From positions 1 through 63,504 of the forward strand of contig JALETQ010000027.1 of the NCBI GenBank assembly GCA_022781445.1: a stretch of 63,504 bases of DNA. Reading direction: 5' to 3'. Below the pieces are notes generated by a model that searched no databases, was not told the DNA's origin, and worked only from the letters and a program-made list of their open reading frames with translations. Source of the DNA: Prevotella sp. GTDB lineage: Bacteria > Bacteroidota > Bacteroidia > Bacteroidales > Bacteroidaceae. This document shows, piece by piece, positions 35,967 through 45,869 of the stretch. The first letter of the stretch is position 1. Each line of letters starts with the position of its first letter. The position numbers and the translations under genes are program-made.

Positions 35967-38186
35967 TTATTGGTAAACAGTTACTTTTCTTCCGTCCACG
36001 ATGTAGGTGCCGTTGGGCAATGACGATACATTGCCGCCAGCCATCCTTCTTCCGTCGATGGTGTAGATGCCTCTTGGTGCAGTCGGTTCTGCATTGCTGC
36101 CGATGACTTGGATGCCGCTCACCTCTTCGTCGTCGGCACTTCTGAATTCAACGCTGATTCCGGATTGCGGTGCTTCCTTGAATTCCAGCCACCAGCGCAG
36201 ACCCTTCAACGGAAATTCCCTTTGATAGCGGGTCAGCTTGCCTTTGTTCATGGCATAGGTGTAGTTGTCGGTACGGCCTTGGACCTTCGGGTTGGTGACG
36301 CCGTCCTTCCAATAGATGACAGGGTTGATGGTGAGCGACTGTCCGTTGACGGCATTTGTCTTGGTTTCGGGCATCTCGCTTACCAGGTTCTGATTGAACG
36401 AGACTGCCTGCATGATATAAAGAGGGCTGGTGGTTCTGTAATTGTTTGTCAAGCCATTGTCATTGTAACCTGCCACTTTCCAGTCCATGTTCACGCTGAT
36501 GCCTTCCACGTTGGTCTTGATGAGATATGCCTTGTTGTGCTCGATGGCTTGGTCTTCCCATGCCTTGCCGTTCAGGTCGATGGTCTTGAAATGGATGGTT
36601 TTCCCGTCGTCCGACAGTTTCTCAAGTTCTGCTAACTGCACGTCTGTTCCGAACGCGGTGAAGACCTGGTCTTTGTTCAGGTCAACCGGAAGTGACAGCG
36701 AGTTCCATTCGCCAAGCGCGAATTGGCGTTCAAGAACCATCGTCTCGTAATTGCGTGCGGACCATTCCGAGTTGAAACTTTCGTTCTTGGCGTGTTCTGA
36801 AATGAGGAAGTCGTTGCCCAGATATTTCAATTGGAAGTTGTCTACAGCCACCCAGTCGCCGGCACCGGTCGATTCATCCAGCCTGACACCCAACTCAAGG
36901 TGTTGTCCGGGAGAACCTTGCTGTTCTCCGGGAATCCATACGATGGCCTTCGCGCTGTAGTTTTCCGAATTCTCATAGAACTTCATGCCCGATTCGGTCA
37001 GGTCTGTGGGTTGGGAGGGCAGGGACGAAATCAGGGGCAGCTTGGCTTCTCGCCAGTACTCTGACCCTTTGGTTACATTGCTGATGTCGTTGACTTTCGC
37101 ATACAGATAAGCATTTTGTTTGGTCGAACCGTCTCCCGGTTTGTAAAATCCTTGGCATGTCACCATATACCATCCGCCTCTTGTGATCAGGTCGGTGGTC
37201 GTCTGGGTGATACTGCCCGTACCGCCTTTGATTTCTCCGTTGAAAAACTGTCCGTAGAGGAGTTGGTAATAGGTCTTTTGGCCTGCGGGTACCGTCGTGT
37301 ATTGTGTGTCGATGCCGTTATTCTGTACGGTGTAGTTGGGAGAACCGCCGTCATCGCCTATTCCGAGGGCATTGTCTATTTTGACGGTTCCTGTTCCGGG
37401 TTGCAGATTCCATTTGCTTGCATGGCCGTCCCTGCGCTTGAGGCCTTGGTCGTAAATATAGAATGTGGCATCGGCGATGTCTTTATATGATACCACGGCT
37501 TGGCCGAACCTGTTGATCAGATCCTGTTTGGTGACAATTCTCCATTGACAGTATTTGTTGTTCTTTGCCTCCTGGGTATTGGCCAGTTGTGTCACTTCAA
37601 GGACGTTCTTGCGTACTCCTGCCGAACTGTCCTTCCTCTTCAGGTAATACCATTTTGTCCCCTCTTGGTAACAAATCCAATATGTATTTACGTCAGTGGC
37701 TTGGAAGAAATACCATTCGCTTACGGCGGTGATTCCGTTTTTCTTTTCCTCGGAGGCAATTTTGCGGTCTGAAATCACACCGTCTTGGTCCGTACCGACT
37801 CCTCCTCTGATCCATGCCACGTGGTTTTCCTTGGTATTGATCATTTCCGGACTGATCAGGATTCTGGCATGTTGGTAATTGCCGTAATTCCCTGATGTGT
37901 ATTCCAAATAGAGAGGTGTTCCTATTTCATACAGAGAGCCTTCCACACCCCAGTGTCCTCCGGTATTGAAGAAACAGTTCGGATCTCCGTCCTCCCATGC
38001 GCCGACATTCAGCAGATAAATCGTATTGGTGTTGTTGACGGTGTTGAGGGTATTGTGGAATTTAAGCCATAAAGCCTCATTTCTTATTTCGTGACCGGGC
38101 CACTGATACCGTGCAGTGTTTTGTGCCTGCAACAAACTTGGCAATACCGTAAGCAGTATTGCGACAAATAGTAATTGTCTTTTCAT
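35967..38186 (-). CDS. Large secreted protein with T9SS-type C-terminus, unknown function
   Basis: This 739-residue protein has a signal peptide (MKRQLLFVAILLTVLPSLLQ). The mature part is rich in aromatic residues and beta strands (YLEYTSGNYGNYQHARILI, WNLQPGTGTVKIDNALGIGD). A C-terminal Ig-like domain (FALGEWNSLSLPVDLNKDQV) and the tail IYTIDGRRMAGGNVSSL then GTYIVDGRKVTVYQ follow. No catalytic motif is visible; a jelly-roll section around residues 330-450 could bind carbohydrate. It is followed by a 58-residue gene. Its upstream region holds a run of ten G. Confidence 0.78.
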   Translation of the reverse strand: MKRQLLFVAILLTVLPSLLQAQNTARYQWPGHEIRNEALWLKFHNTLNTVNNTNTIYLLNVGAWEDGDPNCFFNTGGHWGVEGSLYEIGTPLYLEYTSGNYGNYQHARILISPEMINTKENHVAWIRGGVGTDQDGVISDRKIASEEKKNGITAVSEWYFFQATDVNTYWICYQEGTKWYYLKRKDSSAGVRKNVLEVTQLANTQEAKNNKYCQWRIVTKQDLINRFGQAVVSYKDIADATFYIYDQGLKRRDGHASKWNLQPGTGTVKIDNALGIGDDGGSPNYTVQNNGIDTQYTTVPAGQKTYYQLLYGQFFNGEIKGGTGSITQTTTDLITRGGWYMVTCQGFYKPGDGSTKQNAYLYAKVNDISNVTKGSEYWREAKLPLISSLPSQPTDLTESGMKFYENSENYSAKAIVWIPGEQQGSPGQHLELGVRLDESTGAGDWVAVDNFQLKYLGNDFLISEHAKNESFNSEWSARNYETMVLERQFALGEWNSLSLPVDLNKDQVFTAFGTDVQLAELEKLSDDGKTIHFKTIDLNGKAWEDQAIEHNKAYLIKTNVEGISVNMDWKVAGYNDNGLTNNYRTTSPLYIMQAVSFNQNLVSEMPETKTNAVNGQSLTINPVIYWKDGVTNPKVQGRTDNYTYAMNKGKLTRYQREFPLKGLRWWLEFKEAPQSGISVEFRSADDEEVSGIQVIGSNAEPTAPRGIYTIDGRRMAGGNVSSLPNGTYIVDGRKVTVYQ

Positions 38187-38365
38187 TTTTTTCTTTTTTG
38201 AATGGATATTCTTTGTTATCTCTCTCTATCTGTGACGATTGTTTCTCTATGATGATCTTCTTTTTACCTTCATCTTGGTTTTATTTGCTTTCATCTTGGT
38301 TTTACATCCCCCGATGGGTTAACCGATGTCTTTGTTTTCCTGTATGTTAATGTCGAATTGTGCTG

Positions 38366-38373
38366 CAAAGTTA
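38366..38373 (-). promoter_or_regulatory. Promoter -7 box for the large secreted protein
   Basis: CAAAGTTA on the plus strand is TAACTTTG on the minus strand. A CAA at 38397-38399 is a possible -33 element, at an imperfect spacing. The leader is about 180 nt. Confidence 0.45.
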
Positions 38374-38434
38374 TGGCATAATGTCTAAATACTTTACAAT
38401 TTGCAAATAATATAATTCTTGTTAACTTAAAATT

Positions 38435-38444
38435 GGGGGGGGGG
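38435..38444. repeat. Run of ten G upstream of a secreted-protein gene
   Basis: An uninterrupted G10 tract in otherwise AT-rich DNA, about 60-70 bp upstream of the -7 box of the secreted-protein gene. Tracts of this length are prone to slippage. The rest of the 38187-38879 gap holds a partial dispersed element near 38590-38650. Confidence 0.7.
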
Positions 38445-38845
38445 TAACATTGCTTAACAAAAATACATTACAATAGGACAAAATTTAACGTATTGAAATG
38501 AGGAGTTTATGAAATAAGGATAATTAGTGTTTTGTGGCTTTTGTGGCGGATGGACTGAAGAAAGGGAAAGGCGGTGAAGAACAACGGCCGGAAAGTGTCG
38601 TGTCCGGTGTGAAATGCCGGATCGGGCAGTCTGATGACCGATTGGTGATTATTGTGTGGTTGTGAGCGGGAGCAGGAGAGATTTCGGAATGTTGTCGGGA
38701 TTGCGCGGTGTGAGCGACGGAGAGTGTGGCGAAGCGTTCAGAAAGGCGAAGGTAAGAAAAGGCCGGGAGCCGGTGTCGCTTTCATGGACTTTGTCATCTT
38801 TGCGTTCTTCGAGTAAGAAATTGATACCGGAAAAGCTTGTGCTAT

Positions 38846-38869
38846 GGGATGATGTCTTGTCATCATCCC
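38846..38869 (-). terminator. Hairpin after ispF
   Basis: GGGATGATG (38846-38854) pairs with CATCATCCC (38861-38869) around a 6-nt loop, 11 nt past the end of ispF. The T run is weak, so efficiency is uncertain. Confidence 0.5.
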
Positions 38870-38879
38870 TCCTTTCCTG

Positions 38880-39389
38880 TCAATATGATCCGTCCTGTCT
38901 CTCAAGAGATTCCGGCTTTTCGATCAAAACGGTGGCATAGGCAGCCATGCCTTCCTGCCTGCCCACGAATCCGAGATGCTCTGTGGTGGTGGCCTTGACG
39001 GAGATGTTGTCGATGTCGGTGCCGATGATGTCGGCCATGCAGCGGCACATGGCAGGAATGTGGGGATTGAGTTTGGGGTGTTCGGCACATACCGTGGCAT
39101 CGATGTTGCCCACGCGATAGCCTTTCCGTGCGAGCAGTTCGACGGTTTGGCGCAGGATAACCTTGCTGTCCATGTTGAGCGTCTCGGCAGCCGTGTCGGG
39201 AAAGTGGTGGCCGATGTCGCGCAAGTTGGCTGCCCCCAGCAGGGCATCGCAGATGGCGTGGAGCAGCACGTCGGCATCACTGTGTCCCAGAAGACCGTGG
39301 GAATGCTGCAGACGGATGCCGCCGAGCCATAATTCCCGTCCGGCCTGGAAGCGGTGAACGTCGTATCCGAAACCTACTCTTATCTTCAT
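38880..39389 (-). CDS. ispF: 2-C-methyl-D-erythritol 2,4-cyclodiphosphate synthase
   Basis: This 169-residue enzyme of the non-mevalonate isoprenoid pathway forms the cyclic diphosphate MEcPP. The metal-binding motif GYDVHRF and the block LLGHSDADVLLHAICDALLG are diagnostic, as is ISVKATTTEHLGFVGRQEG near the C-terminus. Length is a little above the usual 155-160. It lies 75 nt after porV on the same strand and may be the last gene of that operon, a link with no obvious functional reason. Confidence 0.96.
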   Translation of the reverse strand: MKIRVGFGYDVHRFQAGRELWLGGIRLQHSHGLLGHSDADVLLHAICDALLGAANLRDIGHHFPDTAAETLNMDSKVILRQTVELLARKGYRVGNIDATVCAEHPKLNPHIPAMCRCMADIIGTDIDNISVKATTTEHLGFVGRQEGMAAYATVLIEKPESLERQDGSY

Positions 39390-39464
39390 GATGGCTGTTC
39401 TTTTGAAAGGGTTGATGTCAAAAAAACGCTCTCTTCGCGGAATCGAAAAGAGCGTCCGGAATGG

Positions 39465-40646
39465 TTATCTGCGTTTCAGGAGGTCTTTCACGCCGTCCAT
39501 GTCGAAACTCAGCGTGAAGCGGAGCGTCTGGTCGAGCGGGTTGCTCTTGGCGGTGGCAATGACATAGCCGGCATCGAGCGAGAACACGCTCATCTTGAAG
39601 CCGGCACCTACGGTAAAGTATTTGCGGTTGCCTTTGGTTTCGCTTTCGTGGTGATAGCCGGCGCGGATGGAAAACTGGTCGTGGTAAACATATTCGGCAC
39701 CCACGCTCCACTGAATCTCCTCCATCTCCTCTTTGAATCCGTTGGGGGCATCGCTGAAACTCTTGAAGATGCCGCCGATGCTGGAAATGTCATAGTAGTC
39801 CTTCATCGTGCGATCCTTGAAGTCCTGCTCGGTTTCGCCTTCCTGCTTGACCGGATAGGTCGGCACGAGCAGTTTGTTGGCGTCGGCAGCGATGGTGAAG
39901 CGGTTGTATTCGTCGATAGGCACCATCAGCGAGGCACCCAGACGCAGGTTGGTGGGGATAAACTCGCTCCGGTTGTCACCGCCGAAGGTGATTTTGCTGC
40001 CGATGTTGGAAATGTTCAGACCCAGGCCGAGCTGGCATTCGCGACTGCCTATGTTCAGATAGTTTTGGTAGTAGCAGGCGATGTCGGCGGCAAATGCCGA
40101 TCCGGGGGCGGTATCATCGGTGTAGCTGTAGGTCAGGTCGGAGTAAATCCATCTCACGGCGGCAGCGATCGAGAACTTTTCGCTCAGCATCAGCGAGTAT
40201 GCCACGTCGAGCGACAACTCGTAAGGATTGATGGTAAGATGGTTTTGCGTATCGCTGCCGTAGTTGGTGAACACTTCTCCGAGCGAAAAATAGCGCAGTG
40301 AGCCCGACACTGCCGAATAATCGCCGATGCGATAGTAACCTGCCAGATAAGCCAAGTCGATGTCGGACACCAGCTGTCGCAGCCACGGCGTGTAGTTGAG
40401 GGCAATGCCGGCACGCGAGATGGTGAACGGATATTTGGCGGGGTTCCAGTATTGTGACACCACATCGGGGTCGGTGGCCGCACCCACGTCTCCCATACCG
40501 GCGGCACGGGCGTCGGGAGCGATGCCCTGTGAGGTCACTGACGTCCTGACGGGGTTGAACATTTCGGTCTTGATGTTTTGCGCTTTCACCGTTGTTGCCG
40601 TCATGGCAAGCAGTGCCGCGAGGGCAGAAATCTGTATTTTCTTCAT
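39465..40646 (-). CDS. porV: PorV, outer-membrane T9SS protein
   Basis: This 393-residue FadL-like barrel belongs to the type IX secretion system. The signal peptide (MKKIQISALAALLAMTATTV) is followed by the conserved block GIAPDARAAGMGDVGAATDP, then SQYWNPAKYPF. PorV carries substrates to PorU and is part of the attachment complex on the outer face of the outer membrane. The gene lies next to porU, as in Porphyromonas gingivalis. A longer start at 40682 lacks a clean signal peptide, so 40646 is preferred. Confidence 0.93.
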   Translation of the reverse strand: MKKIQISALAALLAMTATTVKAQNIKTEMFNPVRTSVTSQGIAPDARAAGMGDVGAATDPDVVSQYWNPAKYPFTISRAGIALNYTPWLRQLVSDIDLAYLAGYYRIGDYSAVSGSLRYFSLGEVFTNYGSDTQNHLTINPYELSLDVAYSLMLSEKFSIAAAVRWIYSDLTYSYTDDTAPGSAFAADIACYYQNYLNIGSRECQLGLGLNISNIGSKITFGGDNRSEFIPTNLRLGASLMVPIDEYNRFTIAADANKLLVPTYPVKQEGETEQDFKDRTMKDYYDISSIGGIFKSFSDAPNGFKEEMEEIQWSVGAEYVYHDQFSIRAGYHHESETKGNRKYFTVGAGFKMSVFSLDAGYVIATAKSNPLDQTLRFTLSFDMDGVKDLLKRR

Positions 40647-40722
40647 CTGTTTTGTTGTTGCTTGTTCGTCTTTCATCCGCATCGGATGGTCATGATGACT
40701 GTGGGATAACGAACGCCGTTGA

Positions 40723-43700
40723 TTATTTATTGTTCATGATGATGAGTTTCTTTGCTTTCGATGCCTTGGTACTGCCGTCTGTACTGATTTTTACACGGTA
40801 GAGATAGACACCGGTTTGCAGTTTGCTTCCTCCGTCTACAGTTAAATCCCAGTCAACGGTGTAGGCAAAGTCGGTCGAAACGCCCTGTTCCCGATGCCTC
40901 CAGAGGAACCGGCCGCTCACGTCAAACACTTCGATTTCGACATCCATCCGGCAACCGTTGCGGTCGTGGTTGATGATGAAGGTGGTGTTGTCGACCGCCG
41001 GATTGTTGGTTGTCGCCACACTGAACAGGTTGGGTTCGAGTCCTTTCACGACCTCGAAGGTGAGTTCGGCTGTCGAGGAATTGTTGAGTACGTCCCACGC
41101 CCTGAACTTCAGTTTGTGAAAGCCTTCCGGCAACTCGGGTATGTTGTAGCTCGTGATACCGGTGGTATAGCTTCCGAAATCGAAGTTGAAACGGTCGTTG
41201 AGGACGAACACCTTCGTCATGTCGCCATCGATCATCAGCTCCATGTCGTGCCCGATGCCAGCCCCCGAAGCGTTGATGCCGTCCTTGTCGGTGATCTGTG
41301 CCACGAAATAGGGCGTGGTGTTCACTTTTCCGCCATCGGTGAAAGACGGCGTGTTGAGGTAGGCATAGATGGACGGTCCGACGGAGTCGTTCTCCATGCT
41401 TTCCGAACCTCCGACAACAAACCGGTCTTCGGCACCGTGTGCCGCCTGTTTGTGGTCGTCGCTGACAGCCAGGATGTTGATAAGTCCCTGCTTGTCGGAG
41501 TACATGATGTCCATCGGTACGGTGAAACGGAAGGCGAACTCGCCGTTGCGGATGCTGTCGGCACCATTAAATATGACTTTCGTGCGGTCTTTGAACTCGA
41601 AAGTGGCGATGCTGCTGCCCGGTTTCTTCATGTCGGGGTCGTTGCGTTTGCAGACGATTGTCTCTTCGGCATCTCTCACGGTGGCGTATGCCAAGCCGTT
41701 AAAGGCATCAACCTTCTTTCCGTTTTGCTCCACATGTCCTTTGATGACCACTTTCGAGCCGGCTTTGAGTGGCGGGAGCAATCCCGAAGAGTTGCTCTTG
41801 CCGTTGATGGAGTCGATGACCACCTGCATGGTCGGAGTGTTGAGTTCGAGCGACGGATCGCCGAGGATGTGGAAATGCAACTTGTTTTCGGTCAGGTCGC
41901 GCGAATTCGTGATCAGTTCGTTTTTCGCCAGCCGCATGGCTTCGCCGATGGCCACCCGTTTGCCGTCGGTATGGTTGAGGACATGTTTGAGAAACGCCAT
42001 GTTCATGGGCTTGTTGTAATAGGCATAAACCGTCCGTGTGGTTCCGAAGAACGCCACGGCTCCACCTTTCTTGTTGAGTACCGCCACTTCGCCGATGCTC
42101 GTTCCGGAAGCATCGAAGGGCATGATGTCACACGATGCCGTCACCCAAAGAGGCAGGCGCGAGTTCTGGAAGTTCATGAAGTCGGAGATGGTCAGTACCC
42201 TTTCATGGGAGATACTCGTTTCGTTGCCATGTCCCACATAGTCCATGATGAGGGCTCCGGCCGACTGTTGGCTTTTGATGATGTTGGTGGCTTCGGGATA
42301 GGAGTTGCCCGTCGACGAAGTGACCATCGTATAGGCATCCCACATCACTTTCTTGACATGATAGCCCGGTGTGAGCGTGCTGATTTGCCGGGCGGTTTCT
42401 TCGCCGTCGGTCATGTGCAGGTTCGAGTTGCCGTCGTCGGCCATGATCATGATGGTGTTTTGCCACACGCCGGCATCCTTGTTCTCTCCGTAGGCAATGG
42501 TCTTGTCGACCATCGTCTGGGCTTCGTCGGCGTTTCTCACGGGGAATCGTCCCACACCCACGTCGATTTTGTCTTTCCGCACAGGGTCTTCGCCCTCGCC
42601 GTCGTCAAGCAGGCCGTACCAACTGTCGTCTATGTAACAGTTTATCTGGTTGAAGGACTCTTCGCTTTCGACAGCCAGCAGGAAGTCGTCGGGGCTGTAG
42701 TTCGCCCATGCCGGCGTGAGCATGCGGTTGTCGAAGGCAGCATCTCCGAAGAGCAGCAGGTAGCGCGGCATGTCGCGGTCGGTCTCTGCCCGGTCGTAGA
42801 GCATCTTGAGATAGCGACGGTAGGCGTTTCCGTCGGGAGTGCCGCTCGAGAACTCGTTGAAGAGTTCGTCGGCAGGTACGATGCGCACGCGCAGTCCGTT
42901 GTTCGTCTCCCGGTATTGCTTGAGCCTTTCGGCCTGCTGACGGAGTTTCTGTGAGGTGGGAATGATGATCACCATGTCTGCCGGACCGTCGCCATGCAGG
43001 TTCTGGTTGGTGATGTTGTGGACGTATTGAGGGGTGGGGAACGATGCCGAAAGTGCCGGTGCCGGTGCATATTCTTCGGCAGTGATCTGGATGAAGTCGA
43101 GCCTCACTGGTTGGGAACCGCTGTTGTGCAGCGAGATGGTGTTGTTGTCGGTCAGGTTGTCGGCATGGAGAATGACGCTTGCCTGTGTGCCGTAGTCGTA
43201 GCTGCGGAATGCCGTCGTGCGCATGGTGCCCATGTCTTTGTCATTGATTTTGATGTCCACTTCGGTCTGTCCGCCGGCAGAGATCACGATGATGACCCTG
43301 CCTTTGCTACCCCTGCCTTTGCGCGACAGGGTGAAGTCACGGCTGCCCATCGGGGCGACGGGTTGTGCATCGTAGAGGTTGCGCCCTCCGTGAAACCACG
43401 CATGACCCTCGTTTTCGTAGAGGCTGTTGCGGTCGTCGTCGGCAGGATAGAAACTGTCGATGAATGAAGCACTGTCGGCAAGCAGCGGCGGCTCGTCGCT
43501 TTCGGTGATGAAATAATATCCGTGCGTGGAGAAATAGTTGCGCCGCCGCACGCCCTCCACCTCTTTTTTGTCGACGAGCCGGTCGTTTTCCAATACCTTG
43601 TAGAGTTCTTTTCCGTCCCACGACACCGGTCCCCGGGCATGGAACAGTCTCCGGCCACCGGCTTTGAAGGTCGGGATTTCCTTCAGGTCATCGGTGTCGG

Positions 43701-44334
43701 CGAGGTAACTGCCGTCGAGGGCTTCGGGTTGCAGGGCACCGCCGTATCCGTAGACCTTCACTTTGTCAATACTGCTGAAGCCTGCCTGTCTGATGAGGTC
43801 TTCGGTGATTTGGTACACACCGCTCTCGGGTACACGGATTTTAGCCCATTTGCCCGTTGCAAGCACCGACCGGCCGGCATAGCGTTGCGCCGCCGCAGAA
43901 GCCTGCCGGGCCTTGCTCCTCATCTGTCTCGGGTTGTCGATCGGCGTGGCTTGTATGTCGAGCATGAAGCTCACGAGAATCTTGGGCTTGCCTTCGTGCA
44001 TCACGAGCGGCATGACAAGCACCTCGAGTACGCCCTTTTTGCGTTCCACCACCACCCGCGTTTCGACCTCGACTGTCGTGGGCAGGGGGGTGTCGGTGAT
44101 ACGCCCGTAAGCCTTGATGTCGGCCGGTGTCATGTCGATATACTCCGGATACAGCACCTTGGCGGTGTAAACCGAGTCGGCAAAGCCGTTGTTGAGGGGC
44201 AGTGTCCGGGTGAACACGGGCAACACCGAGTCAATTCTCACCTCGCCGGCGGTGAGGTTCACGAAACTTTGTGCTGCAGCAGTGAGCGAAGATACCCACA
44301 AGAGCAGAAGCAGCAGCCGGTATTTTGTTTTCAT
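40723..44334 (-). CDS. porU: PorU, C-terminal signal peptidase/transpeptidase of T9SS
   Basis: This protein of about 1203 residues is a gingipain-like C25 cysteine peptidase. It removes the T9SS sorting domain and joins the client to anionic LPS on the cell surface. A signal peptide (LLLLLLWVSSLTAAAQ) and prodomain are followed by the catalytic domain with MDYVGHGNETS (His near residue 700) and WVTASCDIMPFD (Cys near 733). The 33-residue spacing of His and Cys equals that in RgpB. The C-terminus (DGGSKLQTGVYLYRVKISTD) is itself a CTD-like domain, which PorU is known to keep. The gene is upstream of porV. The ORF could start at 44424, but the signal peptide sets 44334. Confidence 0.94.
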   Translation of the reverse strand: MKTKYRLLLLLLWVSSLTAAAQSFVNLTAGEVRIDSVLPVFTRTLPLNNGFADSVYTAKVLYPEYIDMTPADIKAYGRITDTPLPTTVEVETRVVVERKKGVLEVLVMPLVMHEGKPKILVSFMLDIQATPIDNPRQMRSKARQASAAAQRYAGRSVLATGKWAKIRVPESGVYQITEDLIRQAGFSSIDKVKVYGYGGALQPEALDGSYLADTDDLKEIPTFKAGGRRLFHARGPVSWDGKELYKVLENDRLVDKKEVEGVRRRNYFSTHGYYFITESDEPPLLADSASFIDSFYPADDDRNSLYENEGHAWFHGGRNLYDAQPVAPMGSRDFTLSRKGRGSKGRVIIVISAGGQTEVDIKINDKDMGTMRTTAFRSYDYGTQASVILHADNLTDNNTISLHNSGSQPVRLDFIQITAEEYAPAPALSASFPTPQYVHNITNQNLHGDGPADMVIIIPTSQKLRQQAERLKQYRETNNGLRVRIVPADELFNEFSSGTPDGNAYRRYLKMLYDRAETDRDMPRYLLLFGDAAFDNRMLTPAWANYSPDDFLLAVESEESFNQINCYIDDSWYGLLDDGEGEDPVRKDKIDVGVGRFPVRNADEAQTMVDKTIAYGENKDAGVWQNTIMIMADDGNSNLHMTDGEETARQISTLTPGYHVKKVMWDAYTMVTSSTGNSYPEATNIIKSQQSAGALIMDYVGHGNETSISHERVLTISDFMNFQNSRLPLWVTASCDIMPFDASGTSIGEVAVLNKKGGAVAFFGTTRTVYAYYNKPMNMAFLKHVLNHTDGKRVAIGEAMRLAKNELITNSRDLTENKLHFHILGDPSLELNTPTMQVVIDSINGKSNSSGLLPPLKAGSKVVIKGHVEQNGKKVDAFNGLAYATVRDAEETIVCKRNDPDMKKPGSSIATFEFKDRTKVIFNGADSIRNGEFAFRFTVPMDIMYSDKQGLINILAVSDDHKQAAHGAEDRFVVGGSESMENDSVGPSIYAYLNTPSFTDGGKVNTTPYFVAQITDKDGINASGAGIGHDMELMIDGDMTKVFVLNDRFNFDFGSYTTGITSYNIPELPEGFHKLKFRAWDVLNNSSTAELTFEVVKGLEPNLFSVATTNNPAVDNTTFIINHDRNGCRMDVEIEVFDVSGRFLWRHREQGVSTDFAYTVDWDLTVDGGSKLQTGVYLYRVKISTDGSTKASKAKKLIIMNNK

Positions 44335-44427
44335 GTTGTTCCTTTTTTCTTCTTGGTTCATAAGCAGGGGTCGTATGTCGTGAGCCGTCTTCGTGCCGTC
44401 GTGACGTTGCGATGAGGCTTGCACGGT

Positions 44428-45045
44428 TTATTTGCAGACGAAGTCGAGTACTTTCTCGTCTTCGATGAATCCCTCGATGCGGTCGTCTATGCGGACGGGA
44501 CCCACACCGGCAGGCGTACCGGTGTATAGCAGGTCGCCGGTCTTGAGGGTGAAGAACCGGCTGATGTAGGCAATCAACTCGTCCACACGGTAGAGCATAT
44601 CGCCGGTGAATCCTTGTTGGACGGTCTTGCCGTTGATGGCAAGACTGAAACGAATGCGTTGCACGTCATCGTGTTCGCCCAACTCTTTCCAGTCGCCGAT
44701 GACTGCCGAGCCGTCGAATCCTTTGCATGTCTCCCAAGGATGTCCCTTGGCACGCAGCCGGCTTTGCAAATCGCGGGCGGTGAAGTCCACGCCTACGGTG
44801 ACGGCGTCGTAGTACCTGCGGGCAAACTTTTCGGGAATGCTCTTCCCCAGTCTCGATATGCGTACCACGATTTCGCCCTCGTGGTCTATGCGGCCCATGT
44901 GGTCGGGAATGAAAAAGGGCTTATGGTCTTTGAGCAAAGCCGAGTCGGCCTTGGTAAAAACCACCGGCTCTTCAGGTTTGGATAACGTGTCATGCAACTC
45001 TTTATTGTGTAAGGCATAATTCATGCCAATGGCAAATATCTTCAT
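44428..45045 (-). CDS. Fumarylacetoacetate hydrolase-family protein
   Basis: This is a 205-residue member of the FAH fold family. Conserved metal-site blocks include DHEGEIVVRISRLG, VTVGVDFTARDLQ and KGFDGSAVIGDW, and the end GDLLYTGTPAGVGPV is characteristic. Family members hydrolyse or decarboxylate 2-oxo-dioate substrates or cleave C-C bonds, and some are oxaloacetate decarboxylases. Substrate cannot be fixed here. It lies 93 nt upstream of porU on the same strand and probably shares its transcript. Confidence 0.88.
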   Translation of the reverse strand: MKIFAIGMNYALHNKELHDTLSKPEEPVVFTKADSALLKDHKPFFIPDHMGRIDHEGEIVVRISRLGKSIPEKFARRYYDAVTVGVDFTARDLQSRLRAKGHPWETCKGFDGSAVIGDWKELGEHDDVQRIRFSLAINGKTVQQGFTGDMLYRVDELIAYISRFFTLKTGDLLYTGTPAGVGPVRIDDRIEGFIEDEKVLDFVCK

Positions 45046-45165
45046 TTTTTATTCCTTTCGGGTTGTCGATGGCGTAGAAGTGAAGGTACCATCAGTTATT
45101 CCTTCCTTCGTGACAAATGCCTTCAGACGGGCATGCAACGAGGGATGTGTTTCGGTTGATAGTTA

Positions 45166-45173
45166 CAAAGATA
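45166..45173 (-). promoter_or_regulatory. Promoter -7 box for the FAH/porU/porV operon
   Basis: CAAAGATA on the plus strand reads TATCTTTG on the minus strand, 120 nt upstream of the FAH-family gene. Confidence 0.5.
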
Positions 45174-45457
45174 GACGATTTTTCCGGATTCGTGCCATCT
45201 TTGTGTCACAAAATAAATTAAACCCTAACCGCTCATCCGGACATGTGGCCCTGCATTTCCTGCCGTTGCCCTTATCCCTTTTGGTGCAGATCGGGCAGAA
45301 GAATTGGTTGACAGCGTGTGTCACAAGCGCACAGAACATTTGATTTGTCACGACAAGCAGTATGGATGTCGGGATGTCAAAATGCCGGAAAATCGATATT
45401 CGGACCATAAAAGCAGCATTTTTCTCGCGGAAAGTTTGTCTTTCTCAACAAAAATAC

Positions 45458-45465
45458 TATCTTTG
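45458..45465 (+). promoter_or_regulatory. Promoter for rubredoxin
   Basis: TATCTTTG (-7) with TTTG at 45435-45438 (-33), spaced exactly 19 nt; the start codon is 34 nt further on. Confidence 0.7.
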
Positions 45466-45499
45466 CAAATGAATTAATTATAAATACAAAAATAACATT

Positions 45500-45664
45500 A
45501 TGAAGAAGTATATCTGTGAAACCTGCGGATACGTTTACGATCCAGCAGAAGGCGATCCCGATGGAGGCATCGCCCCCGGAACAGCATTTGAAGATATTCC
45601 TGAAGATTGGGTTTGTCCCATCTGTGGCGTTGGTAAAGACGACTTTCATGAAGTAGAAGAATAA
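45500..45664 (+). CDS. Rubredoxin
   Basis: This is a 54-residue protein. Its four cysteines form the two knuckles CETCG (Cys6, Cys9) and CPICG (Cys39, Cys42) that hold one iron atom. The aromatic core (YVYDPAEGD, then EDWVCP) is typical. Rubredoxins carry single electrons in anaerobes, often to peroxide- or superoxide-reducing enzymes. No partner gene lies beside it. The gene has its own promoter and terminator, so it is monocistronic. Confidence 0.96.
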   Translation: MKKYICETCGYVYDPAEGDPDGGIAPGTAFEDIPEDWVCPICGVGKDDFHEVEE

Positions 45665-45690
45665 TCGACTGTTTTCATGAAAATATACAT

Positions 45691-45738
45691 ACGGGGATGA
45701 TGCCGTCAGGCGTTGTCCCCGTTTATTTTTTTTTTTTT
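45691..45738 (+). terminator. Rho-independent terminator of rubredoxin
   Basis: The stem ACGGGGA...TCCCCGT (45691-45722) is followed after a few bases by a run of 13 T (45726-45738). It is the strongest terminator in the window. Confidence 0.9.
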
Positions 45739-45869
45739 GACATGGCTACATCGCACACTTTCCCCAAGCCCCTGCATGGCTCAGAGGGGAGACCGAACAA
45801 CGGCCGATCACAACACTACACCCATCGCCGCATATCCGTCGGTTCGCGTGTCGTCAAGTGCCAAGAAAC

